64,000 nt of DNA from Diospyros lotus (lineage: Eukaryota; Streptophyta; Magnoliopsida; Ericales; Ebenaceae). The translations under genes were made by a program, and so were the position numbers. Shown one piece after another: positions 45,386-57,922 of this stretch. Below the pieces are notes generated by a model. The model had not been told where the DNA came from and ran no database searches. It saw only the letters and a list, made by a program, of their open reading frames with translations. The number at the start of each line of letters is the position of its first letter. Position 1 is the first letter of the stretch. The stretch is from the NCBI RefSeq assembly GCF_014633365.1, contig NC_068341.1, forward strand, positions 19,264,339 through 19,328,338, written 5' to 3'.

Positions 45386-47340
45386 TAGTATTTTGAAAAT
45401 AATAATAATTAATTTTTTATGTATTTAAAATATTTTTGACATCCATTAGAGATTATTGTTGAAAAAACTAATGGGCTTAGAGTTAATGGGCTAAGTTGAA
45501 AAAGGAAAGGCTAAATAAATGGGTTTAGAGTTAGTGGGCTAAGTTGAAAAAAAAGGAAATGCTAAGTAAATGAGGTTAGAATTAGCAGACTAAGAAAGTG
45601 AGCTTAAAATTAATGAACTAAATGAAAGAATAATTTATTCAAAAGAAGATTTAGTGGAAAATAATTAAGGTGACAAAATATTTAAATAGTGGGTGAAATA
45701 ATTGAAAAATGTGGGAGACAAAATAGGGTGTGGACAAATAATTAAAGATTATGGGTAAGATTTAGTGAAAAATAATTAAGAAATGTGACAAAATAATTAA
45801 AGATAATGGGTGAAATAATTGAGAAATGTGGGAGACAAAATAAGGTGTGGACAAATAATCAAAGATAATGGGTGAAATAATTGAGAAATGTGGGAGACAA
45901 ATTAGGGTGTGGACAAATAATTAAAGATTATTGAAGAGATTTAATAAAAAATAATTAAAAAATGTGATAAAATAATTAAAGATAAGAGGTGAAATAATTA
46001 AGAAATGTGGGAGACAAAGTAGGATGTGGATAAATAATTAAAAATTATGGGAGAGATTTAGTGAAAAATAATTATGAAAGGTGATAAAATAATTAAAGAT
46101 AGTGGGTCACTACAATTATGCTAAACTTAATTCAACCTTCTATAAATAGAGGAAATTTGAAAGGTTTGAGAACTTAAATTAAAAAGAGAAAGGTTGTAAG
46201 AAAAAAGATTTGATAGTGGGAATGAGATTTGAAAAAGAGAAAGAAAGAAAATAGGAAAGAAAATATAGAGAAAAATATCAAAAATTCCTAGAAAAATCCT
46301 ATAGGCTGGGTTTAGTAGTTCGTGTGAAAATTTGTGGCAGAAGACGTCACTGGATATGCAAACTGAGTTTTCGTCGCAATATAGAAGAATACCGAATCGT
46401 TCCGCGGGAAGCTGAGTTATCTTCAAAAATTTCTTCAAAACTTTCAAAAATATGAGAATGATATTTTAGAATTGTTGATGATGAAATTGAAAGATAAATG
46501 CATGATTGGTATTTATTATGGATTTTTGAGGCAATAGATGCTTGAAAATCAAAGAGAAAATGAGAAATAAATAGAACATAGATTCTGAAAATTATGAGAA
46601 AATTTCTGGGGTTTAGGAATATTGTTTAGGAATTATTGTGAAGAGAAATTGAGAAAATTTTATGAGGAAGTATTTATTTCATAATCTTGAGGAAATAATA
46701 GGAGGAAATGAGAGAAATTAGGAAAATTAGAAATATGATTTTTTTTAAGTAATTATGATGCCCAATGTACGTCAAGATTCATAATTGAGTACGATTGAAA
46801 GTCTAACGCGAATTTGAGCAAAATTATGCTAAGGGCAAAATTATCTTTTTGTAAGGAAAGTGGTACTTCTCAATTGGATTTAGTTTTATGAAAATGCTTG
46901 GTTTGTAAGGTGTTTGACCCCAAAATCCGATTTTATGTAAAATGATTTTATCATATTGTCATGTCTTGATGTGAGTATATCATGTAGATTGCATTTACAT
47001 GTTTTGATTTATGAAATATGCATATGAGCATGATGAGATTCACGGTTATACGTTGCATGGGTTTGGGATTTGGTATGAGCACTTGTTTTGTCAAGGGTGC
47101 ACCCATACACCTCAGTCTGGGAGGGAGACTGTAAAAATGGCAGGTAATCTTAAGACGCGGTCGACCCAAACATGACAGTTATGATATTATGTGCATTGCA
47201 TTCATACACGTGCATTAAATATTTTGTTCCCTTACTTAGATGATTCATCTTCTAATTTGGGCTTTGCCTTTGAAATATTCAAATGTTCCAGATAGAGATT
47301 GTAGCAAAAACGAGGATGAATGAGGCATGAAATGGCACTT
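45377..47340 (+). repeat. Truncated Tekay/Del-like LTR with minisatellite
   Basis: It starts TGTAATATCCTAG. Its last part (CTTACTTAGATGATTCATC, ATATTCAAATGTTCC) parallels 40610-40670 in the solo LTR 35083-41054. The right end is not a clean LTR terminus. Confidence 0.55.
45640..46110. repeat. AT-rich minisatellite, GGGTGAAATAATT/GTGGACAAATAATT units
   Basis: Alternating units of about 60 and 120 bp with words GGTGAAATAATTGAGAAATG, GTGGGAGACAAA and GTGTGGACAAATAATT, repeated four to five times. Confidence 0.85.
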
Positions 47341-48249
47341 AACAAAGTGTATGATGAATTGAAAATTTTTAATCACTCAATTCACCCCCTCTTGAGTGGC
47401 TATACCTTAAAGGACCAACAAAAAGGAAAATTAGAAATGTAATGAAGGATTTGGAAATGAAAATTGTCAGAAAGTTGCAACATTTAAGTTTCTTTTTGCA
47501 TTTGTTATGCAAGAATGCAAAAGGGTCGTATTGGTCTGGTCTGCCTCAGTACAACAAATAATGATCTTTATCTCTACAAGGGATAGGTGGAGGGAATTCT
47601 ATATGCATTCATTCTTTTTGCTTTCTACACTCACATTGAAAAATATATAAGAATAAAAAGTCATTTTTACCCTTTCTTGCAGCCAATTATCATCACACTT
47701 TGCTTGAAGCCACCCATCATCGTCGGCGGCCTAAGCTCCCACCGACCGTTGCGATGAACATGGCCGCTATCAGCTTCCACCTCTCACCTATCATCGCACC
47801 CATTTTCACCTTTCTCTCCCATCGGCGATGATGGGTGGTTGTCGGCGATGATAGGTGGCTGTAAGCAAGGGTAAAAATGATTTTTTCCCTTAGGTATTTT
47901 TTAATAGAAGTGTATAGAGAAAAAATGGTGGGTGCATATAGAATTTCCCTTTGAATGATCATTCAACGTCCAATATATAGTTGCAGTTGCGGTAACTGCT
48001 TCTTCCTTATTTTTGATAAACATGGTTATAATTGGATTCTTCAACTCCAACATGGATCGATTGCAACTAGCTCAGTTAATGGTTGCAGTAATTTTCTTCT
48101 CAAAATAGTGTGTTTAATTACGATGACTAATTAATCTCTCTTATTTGGAGATGTAAATAACTTTGGAATTAGAATTTCAAATTCAGTTATAATGATTTCT
48201 TGTGTTTGGAATTAAAAAAGTGCAGGAATTGAATTTCCATTTCCTATTT
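47341..48249. other. Diverged copy of the local ~700-bp repeat, carrying a foldback MITE
   Basis: 47420-47590 and 47950-48240 align with 42655-43330, 49960-50370 and 51940-52560 (AATGAAGGATTTGGAAATGA, CAAAAGGGTC). No gene is supported. Confidence 0.6.
47592..47949. mobile_element. Foldback MITE, 358 bp
   Basis: The inverted ends GGGAATTCTATATGCA and TGCATATAGAATTTCCC continue through ACCCTTNCTTGCAGCC on one arm and GGCTGTAAGCAAGGGT on the other, so most of the element folds on itself. Sister copies of the surrounding repeat lack it. No clear target duplication is visible. Confidence 0.75.
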
Positions 48250-48254
48250 CTTTT

Positions 48255-48877
48255 TGTAATATCCCGTATCGAGCGATAAGAAGGATTGGAACAACTTATC
48301 TTGATAGCCTTACGTGAACTTTCTAGGGGGTCACTCATCCTTAAACTTTCCCAACTTAAACACGCTTAACCAGAGAGTTTTTTGCTTACATTTAGACCAA
48401 AAGGTATTCAACTGATGTTTCTTTTTTTACTTATCCTCGATATATACTACCATTCTCTAAGTTCTTGGGGTATTACATTCTCCCTCCCTTGAGCACATGA
48501 AGTCTTCGTCATGCTACCTTATAATTGGTTCTAGATCTTCTCCTCTTTAGAGACTGCCATCCTAGAAGCCTGCCAGAAGTCGCTCCTTGTATAAGCCCTC
48601 GAGCCCCAGCGCCACTCCCCGCCTTTATAAAGGGTCAACTCTAATACCGCCTGTAACATCCCGCATCGAGCGATAGGAAGAACAAGAATAACTTACTCTG
48701 ATGGGCCTACATGAACTTCTCAAGAGGTCATCTATCCTTAAACTTCTCCAGCTTAAGCACACTTAATCTGAAAGTTTTTTGCCTACATTCAGCTCAAAAG
48801 GTATCCAGTTGGTATTATTTCATTCCTTACTTATCCTCGATATATGCTACCATTCGCTGGGCTCTTGGGATATTACA
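48255..48877 (-). mobile_element. Complete Cassandra TRIM (5S-carrying), TSD CTTTT
   Basis: LTRs 48255-48477 and 48653-48877 flank a 175-bp interior. The perfect duplication CTTTT lies at 48250-48254 and 48878-48882. On the minus strand the primer site region GGTATTAGAG follows the 5' LTR (the tRNA-Met type is TGGTATCAGAGC), and the purine tract AAGGGAGGGAGAA precedes the 3' LTR. The LTRs contain 5S-rRNA-like A-box and C-box words. Cassandra elements are known to carry 5S sequence in their LTRs and to encode no protein. All structural parts are here, with moderate sequence decay. Confidence 0.93.
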
Positions 48878-48882
48878 CTTTT

Positions 48883-49960
48883 AAACTAACTAAAGAACTA
48901 GAATTTCAATTAAAGTTGGTCTAATTATTAAAAAAATAATTTAAATTTTAGACCCCATCTATTTATTTATTATATTATATTATTCTATTGGTTACACAAA
49001 CACCCATTTTGTTATATTAAAGATTTGAACACACCAATTTCCCTCTTTTAAATTTTTTATTTCAAAATCGTGCTAGTTATTTGTTAGATAATAAAGCACT
49101 AACCTATGCCATACGCATGCTTAAACTAGCGTGTTTATATATGGTGATTAGTTCCTCTTGTTTGGAGACTTAAACGAACTTTTGAATTGGATTTCTAATG
49201 ATTAGAATTTCATTTTTTAAAGTAAGGAATTATAATTTTAATCAAGTTTGTTCAGAATTGTTAAAATTCTAAATTGGTGTACTAAAATTATAATGAACAA
49301 CCTTGATTGGGAAATCCTTAGTACATCAATTTAATTAAAGCAATAAACTTAAAAATATAACAAATACCAATAAAATTATTCCCAATAGTACATATTGATA
49401 ATCCTTAACCAATAGTAAATACCAATAATCCAATTGGTTATTGCTAATTCCTTATTTGTGTTAAAAATACTTAGTACATCAATTTATTAAATAGTAAGGA
49501 TTCTCTCACATTTATCCAAATACCAATAAATTGTTAAAAATACCAATAATCCAAATACCAATAAATTGATGTACTAAAAATTTAAATAAATTGAACTTCC
49601 CAATAATCAAGGTGTACTAAATACTAATAAATTGATGTACTAATTAATGCAATGAACTTCCCAAATACCCCTTTTAAATTTTTTATTTTGAAAAAACTTA
49701 GCTAATGCTATGCTTCGCCAACCAGGCTCCATCCGAGTAGGGTTTATCATAGCAATAAGTATTTGGTAAAATCCTATCAATTTTTTATGAAGTTGGTGAC
49801 TATATATAAGTTGAATTAATTGGTATTTTTATTAAAAATTGTATTGAACTGAAATTCTTATAATCCATTTAATCATTTTGGATGATATATATGGTTGAAT
49901 CAACATTGTTTAATCGGACTAACCAAGATTATTTCATATTCTAAAAGAAATCGTAAACAC
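48883..49960. other. AT-rich intergenic DNA
   Basis: Repeated words of the ACCAATAAATTGATGTACTAA-like kind at 49300-49680. No gene or element boundary is supported. Confidence 0.5.
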
Positions 49961-50375
49961 AATGAAGGATATGGAAACATGAATCAATAAAAGTTGTAAT
50001 ATTCACCTTTTTCTTACTAAAAAAGTGAAAAAAAGTCGCATTGGTCTCCCTTATTGCAACAATGAACAATGACCTTTCGTCTCTACAAAGTACGATAGCG
50101 TTATTGTTGTGCTTTCTAGGTGGTCATCAAATGTCCAATATGCAATGATAATTTTGGTGACTACTTTTTCCTCATTTTTTTGCAAAGATGACTATATATA
50201 GTTAGATTAACCTTCAATGGCAATTGCGACCACATTTTAATGGTCGTAGCATCTTCCTCCTCAAACTAGTTTGTTTCCTGTGGTTGCTCTCATGTTCGAA
50301 ATCATCAAAACTTCTAGAATTGAAATTGCAATTCAAGAGTATGAAGTATTTCTTATGTTTGGAATAAAAAAAGTG

Positions 50376-53245
50376 TATTTCTACATCTCATGTATTGCTT
50401 TCTTTAGTTCATTTATAACATTACTTCTTTGATTTATTGTAAGTCAAGTTTTTCTTTAAAAATGGTGAAAAAACTTAATTCATCCCCTTTTAAGCTAACT
50501 TTTCTATCACTCTCCAACATGAGGGGATTGATACATATCAAGGCCCAATAACCTGGGCCAACTCCAAAATAGTCTGCCTAAATCTAGTATTGGACAAAGA
50601 TAGGCCTTTCGACCCAACTGCTGCCCGCCCAAGACCCATAAGCACTCCTCCAATAGCTGTCAAGTTTCCTCTCCAATGGTTGCCAACTCATTCTTAATAA
50701 AAAGCAGGAAGTCAAGGATCTAATTTCTCAACTTCTCTCATTAATCCATCTCTCATCTTTCCCATGCCACTAAGGAGTTATTAACCTATATTTCCCATGA
50801 AATCACTAAAATGCTAGGCATTTAAGCTACCTAAGGTCCCTAGGTGTCTATTCTAATTCCCATAAACATTCAATGTAATCATGGGGTTGTTTCCTATATA
50901 AGGGAAGATATGATCAATCATTTCTAGTTTTAAATCTTTGAAAAATTTGGTCTATTAATCTATATCAATCATTTCTTTTCACTTGTTCAAGTGTGGCAAA
51001 ATTTTCAGCTCTTATCTAAGTGTGATTGCCTTGCATTATCACTTAGTGGAGAGTTGTTTGTTTCTTATTTTCCCTCTTACTCGATTGCTCTATTTTGGTT
51101 ATCCAAATTTTGTCCTATCACCTGGTCTTGTGTAGAGACAAAAACCCTTCCATCTCTACGCCCATCTCTATTAAAAAGCTAATATCTTGAGCAAAGATAG
51201 ACAAATTTGTCTCTATTCGAAATTTTTTTGACTAAATATTTCCTTTTCAATTAGTGACGAAATTAAAGACAGATTTAGTATTTTTTAACAAAGACAAAAG
51301 TTTTTTTCCTTTATTATTTTTTTTCTCTAAGAGACAAAAAATAGTTCTATCTCTAATTTCATCTCTGTGCTCTTCAATAGCACTGTTGGTTTTCTTGTAA
51401 TATGTTTCTAATTTTGTTTTTGTTCTCTTTCGTCTCTAACAGAGATAGAAAAAATTATGTCTCTATGCAAAAGAATAATATTAAAATAATATTTTTTTTT
51501 TTCACATTTAGAGATAGAAAATTTTATGTTTCTAATTATTTTTTATTTAACGATTAAATCAGACAAGAATTTAGTATTTTTTTAATAGGGATGAAAAATT
51601 TTTGCCCTTAGAGATGGATTCCATATTTTGCATAGAGATGGTTTCCGTCTTTGATTCCATCTCTGTGTACAAACTATTAGTTTTTTATGTGATCTATCTC
51701 TACATTGATTGTTAAATACGATTTTTTTTTTTTTTTTGTAACCATGTTTTTTTTGGTTAATTTTCAATCATGTTAGGAAATTGGAGACCAAATGGAATTA
51801 GTCAAGTTTTTGTATTAAGTATGAAACTAAGCTAAAACTCTTAAAATTGACTTAATCATATTTGTCGATATGGTCAAATTAACTAATTTTAGTTGCATTA
51901 GAAAAATTTATCTCATATTTTAAAATAGAACAAAAGAAAGATAAGAAATATAATGAAGAATTTGGAAATGAAATCAACAAAAGTTGCAATATTTACTTCT
52001 TTTTTTTTTTTTTTTTTCATTTTTACACTAGTCTTCCTATAACAAATGGTGGCATTTCTTTTCTCCAAGGGATGGGTAGTGATAATATTTGGGTGGTCAT
52101 CGAATGTCAAGTGCCATGTTAATTACAGTACTTGCTTCTTCCTTGGGATGATCATCCTTGTGCGACCCCCGGTGCTCGTGCTCTCGATTATGCTAGGAGA
52201 GGTAAATCGCAAGTATGAGGTTTCGTCTCACTGGGCAAGTCGAGAATCAAACTCATGACCCACATAACTGACACCTGCATATCGCTTGCCCGACCGCTCA
52301 ACCTATGCCTGGGGGGTACTTGCTTCTTCCTTGTTTCTAGAAGATATGGCTGTATGGTTGGGTTCGACTCCAATAATGATTGTAGCCTTATTTAATGGTT
52401 GGAGCATTAATTTCCTCCTCAAGCCAATTTATTCAAGGTGGCTAGTCTCTCTCTTTCTTTTTTTTTTTTGGAAATGTTAAGAATTCTAGAATTGAAATTT
52501 CAATTCTAACTAGAATATTAATGATTTCTTGTGTTTGGAATGAAAAAAGTGTAGGAATCGGAGTTATTGTTTCCATTAATTAAAGTTGATAAAAAATGTT
52601 AGGAGAAGAATTAGAATTTTAGACCCCACCCGACCTATTTATTTATCTATATATGGATTGTACTAACCACAAGAAGCCTAGCTCAACGTTAGGCCCATAA
52701 CCCAGTACTAGGCCCGATCTCTAGACCCGGCCTCGGCTCACACCAGCTCAGCAACATCCTCATTGCTTTAATACCATCTAAAATCTCTGCACCTACAACA
52801 GGCCTCAACGGTTTTGAGATTCTCGGCCCTTCATCTTTGCCCTCATCCTTAGCAATGCCGGGATCCTCAGCTCCTTATCCTCCCATAACGGTTGACAATT
52901 ATGTAGGGATTGGGCTCTCACCCTTTCCCCCATATAAGCCTGCCTTGTCACAAGTTGAGGTATGTTCTTTTCAGTTTTAAAGGAACTTAGTCATCTTGAA
53001 TCCCTATTGACTTGAGTGTTGGAGTGCTTGCATGTGCCACCCCCATCGCACAGACAGCCGTGACCAAACTTGTCGTTGCCTCAAACTCTCTGGCCAACCA
53101 CCATTTTGAGCCCAAAGGAACAATATATGCTTCTATTCTATTAGATAAACAAACACCCATTTTGATGTATTAAATAAGGCCTTGAACTTCTCAAATGCCT
53201 TCTCTCAAAATTTTTTATTTCAAAAATACTCTTTCCAATGATTTA
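50376..53245. repeat. Segmental duplication copy 2 (2.9 kb, uninterrupted)
   Basis: Corresponds in order to 33394-34795 + 42382-43436 + 44881-45385. It lacks the 5S cluster and the 1.44-kb LTR, and shows the uninterrupted sequence at about 51708 and 52700. No coding content. Confidence 0.87.
52145..52317 (-). mobile_element. tRNA-type SINE with 17-bp target duplication
   Basis: Minus strand: A-box-like GGTTGAGCGGTCGGGCAAG, B-box-like TGAGTTTGATTCTC, then GCGATTTACCTCTCCTAGC and a tail. TACTTGCTTCTTCCTTG flanks both sides (about 52129 and 52316), a length typical of LINE-mediated SINE insertion. Confidence 0.82.
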
Positions 53246-53321
53246 TTAGATACTAATGGCCTAGCCTATACTATGCACGTATCATGCTACTCTAAACCAC
53301 TCCCTTGCTAGTCCCCATGCA

Positions 53322-56300
53322 TGTAAGGACCGTATTAGCATATGTTGTATTTTGGTTTATTTTGTATTTTGTGACAATGGCGTATTTTTGTTATGTTGGA
53401 CTTATTAGTTAGTTTTATTTCTTATTACTGTTTTATTTCTTGTTGCTATTGTTTTAGTCAATAGGTTTTGATCAATATATAAAGCTAAGATCTAAATGAA
53501 TAAATAGATTGATGAAGCATTTTAACTCACTTGTTCTCATTTCTATGTTGTTATGGAATCGGAGTATATGAAGCTCTAGGGTTCTTCTCCGGCAATCTTC
53601 GATGTAGTATCCTAGGTTTCCTTCTGCTGGTTTTGATTCTTGTTCTCATTGATTTCGATCTCGAGACGTCATGTTCCTTTTTTCAATCGATAGGTGTGAA
53701 TCTTCATTGTTCGAAGGTTTGTGTTTTTTTTTTCTTTGATTTGTTTGCGAATCTCCTTTGATCGGAGATTTGCGATCGTTTATCTTTTCTAGTGACCAGA
53801 ATCTTACAATCTCATATGATTTGTGTTCTTAGATTACTTTCATATCTTTTACACAAATTGTTTCGCTCGTTCTAGGGTAATGGAAAACCCTAATATGTCT
53901 TCTCCCTCATTAAGGCTCGATTCTGCCATTGGCAATGGTTTGAGTCCTTTCTTCTTGCATCATTCTAATAGGCTAGGGCTTATTTTGGTCTATTAGCTCT
54001 TGACAAGGGATAATTACACATCTTGGAGCTGTTCGATGATGATTGCTCTATCTGTCAAGAATAAGCTAGGGTTTATTGACGGCTTGATCCAGCGTCCTTT
54101 AGGTGATGATTTCCTTTTAAATGCTTGGATTAGAAATAATAACATGGTTATTTTGTGGATTCTTAATGTCGTGTCTAAGGAAATCTCGACCAGTATCATT
54201 TATTTTGAATCAACACAAGATATATGGACTAATCTAAATGAACGCTATTAGTAAAGCAATGGGCCTAGAATCTTTCAACTGAGGTCAGAATTGATGAACC
54301 TTACTCAAGGTTCTTTCTCTGTAAGTGCTTATTTTACCAAGTTAAAGATTATTTGGGATGAATTGGGGAATTTTAGACCTACTTGTAATTATAGCAGTTG
54401 TACTTGTGGAGGTATTAGGGCTCTTATAGATCATCACCAAATGGAACATGTCATGTTGTTTTTAATGGGATTAAATGATTCATTTGCTCAAGTGAGAGGT
54501 CAGTTGTTATTAATGGAACCTCTTCCTCCCATAAATAAAGTCTTTGCCTTAATTTCACAAGAGGAGAAACAAAGGAATGTAGTGGTTAATATGGGAGATC
54601 CTGTTTTGTTCAATGTTGAGCATGATAATAATAAGACTAGTCTTGGTAGATCTCAGAAAAATGATAGGTTAATATGTACACATTGTGGATATCATGGTCA
54701 TACTATTGACAAATGCTATAAATTACATGGATATCCCTATGGGTATAAGATGAAACAGAAGAATCCTAATGGACCTAGACCTAATTTCATGAATTCTACT
54801 AATCACTTCAGTTCCAACACTATGAGTCAGGTTTCTAAGGGTACTACATATACTCAGGGCACGAGGGAATTCATGCAGTCCTTGAATTCTACCCAATATC
54901 AGACCTTATTGAGTATGTTGAATGATCATCTTGGTGCAGTAAAGGCCAGGCAGAATCTGATGCTCCTCAAAATCAAGCATCAGGTATCTGTTTTAATATT
55001 TTGGTTAGTTCGTTACTTGGTCATTCAAAGTATTGGATAATAGACTCAAGGGCTACATGTCATGTTTGCTTTAGTGAATCCCATTTTCATAATCTGAGAC
55101 CAATTAAGGATATATTTGTTACTCTCCCAGACCAATTTTGGTTGTCAATAACTTGTATAGGGACTGTGAGATTAAGTGATTATATGGGGGTTGGAAAATG
55201 TTTTGTATGTGCCTTAATTCAAGTTTAACTTGATATCTGTGAGTGCACTGGTAAAAGGGAATAATGTGAGCCTCAATTTCTTTTTTAATTCATGTGATAT
55301 CCAGGCTGTCCATCTTTTGAAAATGATTGGTAGGGCTAGTCTTCATGGGGGATTGTATGTGCTTGATGCTAGTTTTATGCCTTGTACTTCTAATTCTCAT
55401 GCCATTATGGCTCATGTTGTAAGTAAACATACTTTGCATAGTAGGCTTGGTCATGTGTCTTTTCAAAATTTGGACAAATTGAAAGCTTTTTTGAGATATA
55501 AAGATGTTGAAACTATACTGTATTTTGTATGTCCCTTAGCTAAACAAATGAGATTATCATTTGTTTCTAATAACCATGTTTCTCAACATGCTTTTGATTT
55601 AATTCATTGTACTACGTGGGGTCCATATCATGTCCCTACTCATGCTGGTTATATGTATTTTCTTACAATAGTTGATGATTGTACATGATTCACTTGGGTA
55701 TTCTCGATGAGACATAAGTCGGAAGCTAGGGACATTATACCTAAATTTTTCTCTATGGTTGAGACACAATTTAATACAAAGGTGAAGAAATTTAGGTCTG
55801 ATAATGCACTTGAATTGAATTTTCATGACTTCTTTTGTGCCAAAGGGGTGGTTCATCAATTTTCTTGTGTAGAAAGACCTGAACAAAATTCGGTGGTAGA
55901 GTGTAAACATCAACACCTCCTTAGTGTAGTTAGGGCATTGCTCTTCCAATCTCGAGTTCCTATTCAGTTTTGGGGTGACTGTATTCTCACGGCAACATTC
56001 TTAATAAATAGGACTCATACTTCTTTATTAAAATTTCAGTCTCCTTATCAACTTCTCTACCATTCACTAGTGGATTACTCATCTTTTAGGGTGTTTGGTT
56101 GTCCTTGTTTTGTTTCAACCTTACCTTCCCAAAGATCAAAATTTTCCCCTCGAGCCATTACCTGCATATTTGTTGGTTACCCTCATGGTGTGAAAGGTTA
56201 CAAACTATATGACATAGTTACCAAGAAATTTATTATTTCTCAGGATGTTGTATTTCATGAAGAGGTTTTTCCTTTTCACTCCATTGTTCCCTCACAGACG

Positions 56301-57922
56301 ATTGTAGATCATTTTCCCAATCTAGTCACACCTCAGCCCGGGCTTGATGTGTCTTCTGTCAATCCAATTGCATCTGATTTTCCTTATCTGATTGCACCTC
56401 CTGACAGTCCTCCTTCTACTATTTTTGCACCATCATTTCACGAATCTAATCGCGTAACTCAGCCCCTTTCTTATCTTTAAGATTATCATTGTCATTTGTT
56501 AACTCAAACATTAACCTCTCTTACAACTTCTTCTTTATCCACTAGCCCATTATGTTTCTTATTCTACTTTGTCTCCTTCTCATAGGCACTACATTCTCAA
56601 TGTTTCTTCCAATTTTGAACCTTAATTCTATCATCAAGCAGTGCCCTATGCTTACTGGAAAGATGCCATGAAAGCTGAGTTGGATGCAATGCATTTGAAT
56701 AACACTTGGTCTGTCATTACTTTGCCTTGGGACAAGCATGCTATTGGGTGTGTAAGTGGGTGTATAAGATTAAATACAAGTCTGATGGTTTAATAGAAAG
56801 ACATAAGGCCTGTTTAGTGGCAAAGGGATACACACAACAAGAGGGTTTAGACTTCTTTGACATTTTTTTCCAGGTAGCTAAGTTGGTTATAGTCAAGGTT
56901 CTCTTAGCTTTAGCTGCTGTTAATAATTGGCTTCTTATCCAGCTTGATGTTATTACACATTTCTTAATGGGGATCTTTTTGAAGAAGTATATATGGACCT
57001 TCCACTTAGGTATCAGCCCAGAGTTGTTGCTCCTCCTAAAGAGGAGAGGCTGGTTTGTAAACATCATAAATCAATCTATGGATTGAAACAGGCTTCACGA
57101 CAATGGTTTGATAAGTTTTCCACAGCCTTACTTAAATATGGTTTTATCCAGTCCAAGTCTAACTATTCCCTCTTTACTTAGGGTAGTGGGTCTTTTATTA
57201 TGGCTTTGCTTGTCTATGTCGATAACATCATTATCATAGGTAATGATACTGATGCTATAGCTTCTCTTAAAGAGTTTCTTTATGGTCAGTTCAAACTTAA
57301 AGACCTTGGGCGTCTAAAGTACTTCATTGGCTTTGAGATTGTTTGCTCTTCTAAAGGTATTTTCTTGTCCCAACGACATTATACATTACAAATTATTAAG
57401 GATATGGGTTTCTTATCTAGTAAACCAGCTATGGTTCCTATGATTCCAAAAGCTAAATTGAGTTCTATTGATAGTGATTTGGTTGAGGATGTATTTGTTT
57501 ATAGATGACTCAATAGTCGTTTGCTTTATCTTACAATATCTTGTCCTGACATTACTTATGTTGTTCATAAGCTCAGTCAATATGTTTCTCAGCCTCAAAA
57601 ACCACATCTTGATGTAGTCCACCATTTATTGAGGTATCTAAAATCTTCTCCTAGACAAGGACTGTTTTTCTTTACTTCTTATTCTTTGTAGATCTAGGCA
57701 TTCTCATATGCTGATTAGGGCTCTTGTCTAGATACAAGATATTCTATCACGGGTTTTTGTATTTTCTTTGGTGATTCTATGATTTCTTGGAGAGCTAAGA
57801 AGCAAAGTACAGTATCTCGGTCTTCAGTGGAGGCTAAATATAGGGCTCTTGCTACTACAACTAGTGAGATTATATGGTTACATCAGCTTCTTGCTGATTT
57901 TCAGGTTTCTACTCTCACTCCT
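53322..57922 (+). mobile_element. Degenerate Ty1/copia element, 3' end cut by a gypsy LTR
   Basis: The putative 5' LTR is at about 53322-53540 (TGTAAGGACC start, TATATAAAGC at about 53476). A decayed tRNA-Met primer site (TATGGAATCGGAG) lies at about 53553. Gag, protease, integrase, RT and RNase H follow in copia order. The element stops within RNase H at 57922, where TGTAACGGCCC of another LTR begins, so its 3' LTR is not seen. Confidence 0.87.
53880..57922 (+). pseudogene. Ty1/copia Gag-Pol remnant
   Basis: The start ATG is at 53880 (MENPNMSSPSLRLD), with a stop before LTRDNYTSWSCSMM. Gag continues to a CCHC knuckle, CTHCGYHGHTIDKC (about 54680). The protease motif reads WIIDSRATCHV where the family has DSGAT (about 55018). 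Integrase has LHSRLGHVS and a core in which the three acidic positions remain (FDLIH, RSDNA, VVECKH), but a TGA splits it at 55687. RT starts near 56640 (DAMKAELDAM) with a frameshift near 56750, then [16 protein letters not shown]. The catalytic box reads YVDN instead of YVDD (about 57220). RNase H shows SRSSVEAKYRALA where AEAEYR is usual. Stops, frameshifts and lost catalytic residues make it non-functional. Confidence 0.9.
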
